From assembly GCA_039881145.1 (NCBI GenBank), contig JAYKKI010000006.1, forward strand, positions 13,523,001 to 13,587,000: a DNA stretch of 64,000 nucleotides, given 5' to 3'. The notes below the pieces were generated by a model, which had not been told where the DNA came from, made no database searches, and worked only from the letters and a program-made list of their open reading frames with translations. This DNA is from Druceiella hillmani. Lineage: Eukaryota; Arthropoda; Insecta; Lepidoptera; Hepialidae. Below are positions 59,380-64,000 of this stretch, one piece after another; position 1 is the stretch's first letter, and the number at the start of each line of letters is the position of its first letter. The translations under genes and the position numbers were made by a program.

Positions 59380-60700
59380 TCATATTTACGCAAGACTAAA
59401 ATTACAGCAAAGAGATAGCAAGGAAACTTCAATCAGTAAAATTATGTTCAGGATTTTATCTTAAATATTGCGCAGTGTTATCGTCAAACATGAATGTAAA
59501 TAAACTTACCACTCAATAAAAGAATATTAAAGACGAAAACTTCCAATAAATTAATTTCATGATGACTCTTCAAACAAACAAATGTGATTATCCCAATATA
59601 ACATTACAAATATAAAAGTGAATGACTCAATTGATCTTCGAGAATTAATTTGTATGTGTCTTTTATTATAGAAATTAGTATAGAATATTTGTTATTACAG
59701 AATAAATAATTTATTTTATTAATAAAAAAAACCAGCCTGTTACAGATATAAGCGCGAATATAAGTATATTTATGTGAACAGTAGATAACATCGTCTCAGT
59801 TTCCCAAATAATTTAGAATTTACGCTAATTTTTTCCCTTTTCCGGGCAAGCAAAGCCACATTTCCAAATTGATTATTACATATTATTACATAAAGCGTTT
59901 ATTATTATTTAAAATATATTTTTCAATATATTAGGATAATAAATTTAATAATCATATTATTAAATATACACGTAAATAAAGGAACGGGACAGAAATTAAC
60001 TGTATAAGATAGGAATGGGTTGGGTAAGGGAAAAAAATGGAAACCAATACAGGTGATTAGTTAGAAACCAACTTTGGAAATTAATTTATATTAATGATTT
60101 CGCAATCAAATATTCAAATTTGCTTTATTATATGGTTTTGCAATAAAAATATGTACATAACATATCTGTAGACAGAAAGAGCAAATGTAATTCATTATAG
60201 ATTATCTGTAAAGTTAAAAGTTCAAAAAGCATAATAAAAATCTAACCTGCAAGTATATCTGTACTTTTTCAGACGTCTGAGAGAAAATAACGTATGGATG
60301 GAATGAATGTATTGAAGTTTCGGTAAATTAATAAGGTAATTTTTTAATACATACACCCCGCCTTTCCCAGGGTAAATAAACTGACTCAAATAAAAATATA
60401 GACACTATAGAAAGATTATTGAAAAATATATTAAAACCTGATAGAAAAAAAGCTTACTTCAGTAAAATCGCAATTGTATAGATCTTTTCTAACATTTCAT
60501 AAATTGTTATGAGGTCTTAAATTTGTAATTTTTTTCTTTTTTACTCAAATTACATAGTTAAAAATGCTTATATACAAAAATTAGGAACAATTGGTTAAAC
60601 AGTACTCCAATAATATCAACTGAGTTCAATTTTCACTTAAAAATATTAAATTTTACTGAAAATACGTATACCACTACACAAATTCATACCAAGTGAGCAT
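59380..60700. other. Unique A+T-rich DNA, nothing recognised
   Basis: No gene or repeat with a partner was found. Confidence 0.5.
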
Positions 60701-60707
60701 TTTTTTG

Positions 60708-61519
60708 TTTATTATAATCTATTAGATAATGCTAATAAAAACAATGATATTTGTACATATCTCTCAGGGATTCCGAAAAATACGTCATCACACACGACAT
60801 ATATTACAAAAACATATTTTAATTAAAGGTAATAAGTGCATTAATTTATCAAATTTTCAAATTACCATTAGTTATTAGACGACTTGGGTCGTAAATGCGA
60901 TGCTTAATAATTTATTATAATCTATTAGATAATGCTAATAAAAACAATGATATTTGTACATATCTCTCAGGGATTCCGAAAAATACGTCATCACACACGA
61001 CATATATTACAAAAACATATTTTAATTAAAGGTAATAAGTGCATTAATTTATCAAATTTTCAAATTACCATTAGTTATTAGACGACTTGGGTCGTAAATG
61101 CGATGCTTAATAATTTATTATAATCTATTAGATAATGCTAATAAAAACAATGATATTTGTACATATCTCTCAGGGATTCCGAAAAATACGTCATCACACA
61201 CGACATATATTACAAAAACATATTTTAATTAAAGGTAATAAGTACATTAATTTATCAAATTTTCAAATTACCATTAGTTATTAGACGACTTGGGTCGTAA
61301 ATGCGATGCTTAATAATTTATTATAATCTATTAGATAATGCTAATAAAAACAATGATATTTGTACATATCTCTCAGGGATTCCGAAAAATACGTCATCAC
61401 ACACGACATATATTACAAAAACATATTTTAATTAAAGGTAATAAGTACATTAATTTATCAAATTTTCAAATTACCATTAGTTATTAGACGACTTGGGTCG
61501 TAAATGCGATGCTTAATAA
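60708..61519 (+). repeat. Tandem repeat, exactly four 203-bp units
   Basis: Units start at 60708, 60911, 61114 and 61317 with TTTATTATAATCTATTAGAT and end in GATGCTTAATAA. The four copies are almost identical over 812 bp. Units 1 and 2 have AAGTGCATTAA where units 3 and 4 have AAGTACATTAA. The unit carries a short dyad, GACGACTTGGGTCGT. No gene is present. It looks like a young satellite-type or copy-number-variable repeat. Confidence 0.98.
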
Positions 61520-61524
61520 TTTGA

Positions 61525-62525
61525 AATGTTGGAAAAATGGGCTAAATGTACTGATACCCTGAAATATTCTGTATAAACTATGAACTGAGTTACTGAAAAC
61601 AATTCACACAAAAATTAGATCAAAAATTGTAATAAAATCTTAATCAATAAACGAAGAAAATGGATGTGCCGATTGCTTTGTTCAACATCTAAGTTATGTG
61701 AGTTGGTAAATAACCTCGTATAACAAAATTAACTCTTTATCGAATTTCTACTAGAAGATGCCACAAATCATTCACGTAGAAAAAAATAATTAAAATGTAT
61801 TATAAAACTAATTACATGGTTACTGCAATTTGACCAAATAACACTATATTTTATTTTTATTTTTTGTATTTTTACAAACTTTTTATCGCAAATTAAAGAG
61901 GCCAATTCATAATTTATCCAAGGATTTTCGGATAAGTTAAATACTAAGTATTAGTCCCTCATACATCATTTCCCACAATTATTTTTATCTTAAGAATACA
62001 GGTAATCAAAAAGGAACTTGACAAATTCGTTTCCATCTGATTCTTGCTATCGTTTTTCTTTGCTAAGCGTATTTACAATTCCACCTGTTAACATATCAAA
62101 GGAAACTACTGATACTATATTCAAGTTCTCTTTTACATAAATAGTTACATTTTCTGTATACAAGTAATTTATTGTTCCTTGTCAATCAATTTACCTTCGG
62201 ATTATATTATAATCACAAAACATGTTTAATTTTATAACATATTTTACGTGAATTACAGCTCTGTGATAGCAGAATATAGCCTAATTCCGCATGTGATGCA
62301 CCATAATTCCATTCTAAGATGATAATGATAATAATATTGAAACAAAAACAATACGTCTTCTTCCCTTAAATCTTTCGCTACGGAAGTATCACAACTGATA
62401 ACATGAGCCTACTCGTTAATGCCAGATGCTATACGAGAAACCTCTAGGAGCGGGATATTACTTACATCACTAGTTTTAGTAAGTACCATGAAATAATTAT
62501 TTGAAATTTAAAAAAAAATAATCCC
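61525..62525. other. Interval downstream of the minus-strand gene
   Basis: No gene recognised. If the 62528-62797 gene is spliced, its further exons should lie here on the minus strand, but I could not define any. GCCAGATGC at about 62421 recalls the hairpin of the 55951-56560 repeat. Confidence 0.4.
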
Positions 62526-62527
62526 GG

Positions 62528-62797
62528 TTATGTTTCCCCACGCTCTGCAAGGAAACCTTTAGTCCAATTTTCTTTTAATTTCTTCATTTTTCCATATAGA
62601 AGTTTTTTTACCTTTAGAAATAGCGTGTTCATACAAACTTCTTCACACGAAACATTTTTAATGATAACTTCGTCATTTTGACCTTTCAGATGATTTTTAA
62701 TTACATTTCCAACAAGATCCATCATTACAGCATTACATTCCGAATATATTATATGAACTTTTACTCCAGAACATTTTATAAAACCTTTTGACGCCAT
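62528..62797 (-). CDS. Putative small protein of 89 residues, unknown
   Basis: This is the most gene-like frame in the window. The ATG (62795-62797) is in an acceptable context and codon use is unlike the A+T-repeat frames. The product is hydrophilic and mixed, with an N-terminal half containing KVHIIYSECNAVMMDLVGNV that looks alpha/beta. The C-terminal half is Lys-rich and helical (KKLLYGKMKKLKENWTKGF), ending AERGET. There are four Cys and no signal peptide or membrane segment. I do not recognise the family and assign no function. An AAG/GTAAAA sequence after codon 62 (about 62610) could be a splice donor, in which case the true protein has a different C-terminus. A moderately G+C-richer region lies upstream. 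Confidence 0.5.
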   Translation of the reverse strand: MASKGFIKCSGVKVHIIYSECNAVMMDLVGNVIKNHLKGQNDEVIIKNVSCEEVCMNTLFLKVKKLLYGKMKKLKENWTKGFLAERGET

Positions 62798-62869
62798 ATT
62801 TCAAAGATAAAATGTTAAAAGATATTCATCGCATGTGATTCAGGTCCATTCACCTCTTTTAATGTCATT

Positions 62870-63075
62870 TAAATTACCGCGCGTTCTTCAACTCGCAGAA
62901 ATATCAGTGCGCTTTCTAATTTATATATTCCAGTCTGATAAATATCATTATTAAGCTCTCGTGAGCTTTCGCGTACTAGTTCCTTTTGCGACAGCCGCAG
63001 CATTCACTTGGAACTTTGGACTTTGACCCGATTTAATTTCGCTCCTGACGCCGTAGCAGCTTCATAACTTATAAT
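62870..63075. promoter_or_regulatory. Candidate promoter region upstream of the 89-residue frame
   Basis: About 200 bp noticeably richer in G+C than the surroundings, with CGCGCGTTCTT, CTCTCGTGAGCTTTCGCG, GCGACAGCCGCAGC and GACGCCGTAGCAGC. It begins about 75 bp upstream of the minus-strand start codon. No TATA box stands out. It could be bidirectional; nothing certain is seen on the plus side. Confidence 0.35.
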
Positions 63076-63079
63076 TGAA

Positions 63080-64000
63080 TGACATTTTCAGATCGTTTCG
63101 GTGCATGTTATCAAAACCTTGAAAATGTTAATATCGAAATTAAGATGTTGAAGTATTAGGTGAAAATTTTGAGGCATGACTAATTAAGAGTCATACGTCC
63201 CGAAAGTCATGTAGTTAATTTTCCAAACTTTGAATATCGATGTATTATGGTTTGGTTAAATTGATATTTTGTATTGAATATTTTTTCTTATTTCAGCTAG
63301 CTATCTAAACATATTTAAAAGAAGATAAAACTAACAGTAGTTTATAAGAGTATCTAGATATATCACAGTGTTTCAGCCAAGTTCTGTAAAAAGAAGTGGG
63401 TGAAACTGATAGTGTATATATTTATGCCAATTTTTTCAAATTATTTTCGACTGAAAACTTATATTTATTTGAACTACGGACTTTCTATTTTTATTTATTG
63501 AAAGCTCATAATCGTAAAATATACATAAGGGAAAAAATTGAGAAGACCGCCAATAGGGTATTGGAATTGAAGATAAATCATGCCACACTTTTCATGAACA
63601 GAAAAAGTATTAAATAAAAAGAGTGGCAGACCCTTAATGGTCTAATATTTTATCTGTGTCTTTTGTGTGTAAAATATCAGAAATATAAAGACAATAAAGA
63701 GTAATGCAAAATTCAAGTATAACTAAACTTTGCAAAAAGTATTTGATCCCAAGCGTAAAGGTGAGAGAAGGAGTCAAATTATGGGAGGAGAACAAGTGGG
63801 TTTATTGGTTTTGCCAATAAAAGAATTGGGATCTAAGTGGATTCTAAAACTAAAAATGCAACTAAAAACAGTGACCTGTGTTAGCATGCAGCATAGATAT
63901 TGGAATGTACTCGTATATTATAAAAAAATACTTAAAATTTTATTGAAACATACACCTTGCAATAATATCATACTTTTGAATTTAGCAAAGAAATGAACGT
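63080..64000. other. Right end, possible plus-strand exon pieces
   Basis: Two plus-strand frames are weakly interesting. 63396-63617 has no ATG until mid-frame and is preceded by a TTTCAG acceptor-like site at 63371-63376. An ATG at 63704 opens a 39-codon frame (MQNSSITKLCKKYLIPSVK...) with an AAAG/GTGAGA donor-like site near 63760. Neither has a family I recognise, and the window ends before any gene could be confirmed. Confidence 0.25.

Noticed and set aside
63396..63617. 73-codon frame near the right end
   Set aside because: It starts without ATG and has a biased A+T composition. Only an acceptor-like TTTCAG upstream supports it, so it is mentioned in the end interval rather than called as a gene.

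Overview
This window reads as nuclear DNA from a eukaryote, most likely an arthropod and probably an insect. It is strongly A+T-rich (roughly 70% by eye) and has no operon-like gene spacing. It carries about 18 long (TA)n tracts, a mariner-type transposase relic, Ty3/Gypsy-type retrotransposon relics (one with a tRNA-Leu-like primer site and a 5-bp target duplication), and an element with P/hAT-like 8-bp target duplications. I cannot name a species. Only one open frame, at about 62.5-62.8 kb on the minus strand, looks like a real host gene, and I do not recognise its product. Everything else that looks coding is a repeat artefact or the relic of a mobile element.

The main structure I see is large and old. 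From about 2.9 to 44.6 kb the window is three head-to-tail copies of a non-coding unit of about 14 kb. I call its sections D, E, A and B. Unit 1 has D at 2.9-5.1, E at 5.5-6.5, A at 8.2-11.35 and B at 11.9-14.8 kb. Unit 2 has D at 16.8-19.5, E at 21.6-22.5, A at 23.2-27.7 and B at 27.7-29.6 kb. Unit 3 has D at 29.6-33.0 (interrupted), A at 34.7-39.6 and B at 42.1-44.6 kb. Collinear anchors sit 11.6-16.4 kb apart. The copies look about 70-86% alike, and the B section holds the best-conserved stretch, about 350 bp.

Mobile DNA entered single units after the duplications: a 30-bp minisatellite in unit 1; a Gypsy-type deletion derivative (15226-16759) at the unit 1/2 junction; a mariner relic in unit 2; and a 1,044-bp P/hAT-like element, an inverted gene relic and a second Gypsy relic in unit 3. 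Nine copies of one foldback hairpin family lie inside and beyond the array. Unit 3 also gained two palindromes that are missing from its paralogues, one of them perfect with 37-bp arms.

From 44.6 kb to the end the sequence is single-copy within the window. It holds GA- and TG-rich stretches, two more hairpin elements, a three-copy repeat of about 190 bp (55.95-56.56 kb), exactly four copies of a 203-bp repeat (60.71-61.52 kb), the small minus-strand gene, and a moderately G+C-richer upstream region that could be its promoter. No rRNA, tRNA or CRISPR array was seen. All similarity estimates were made by eye.
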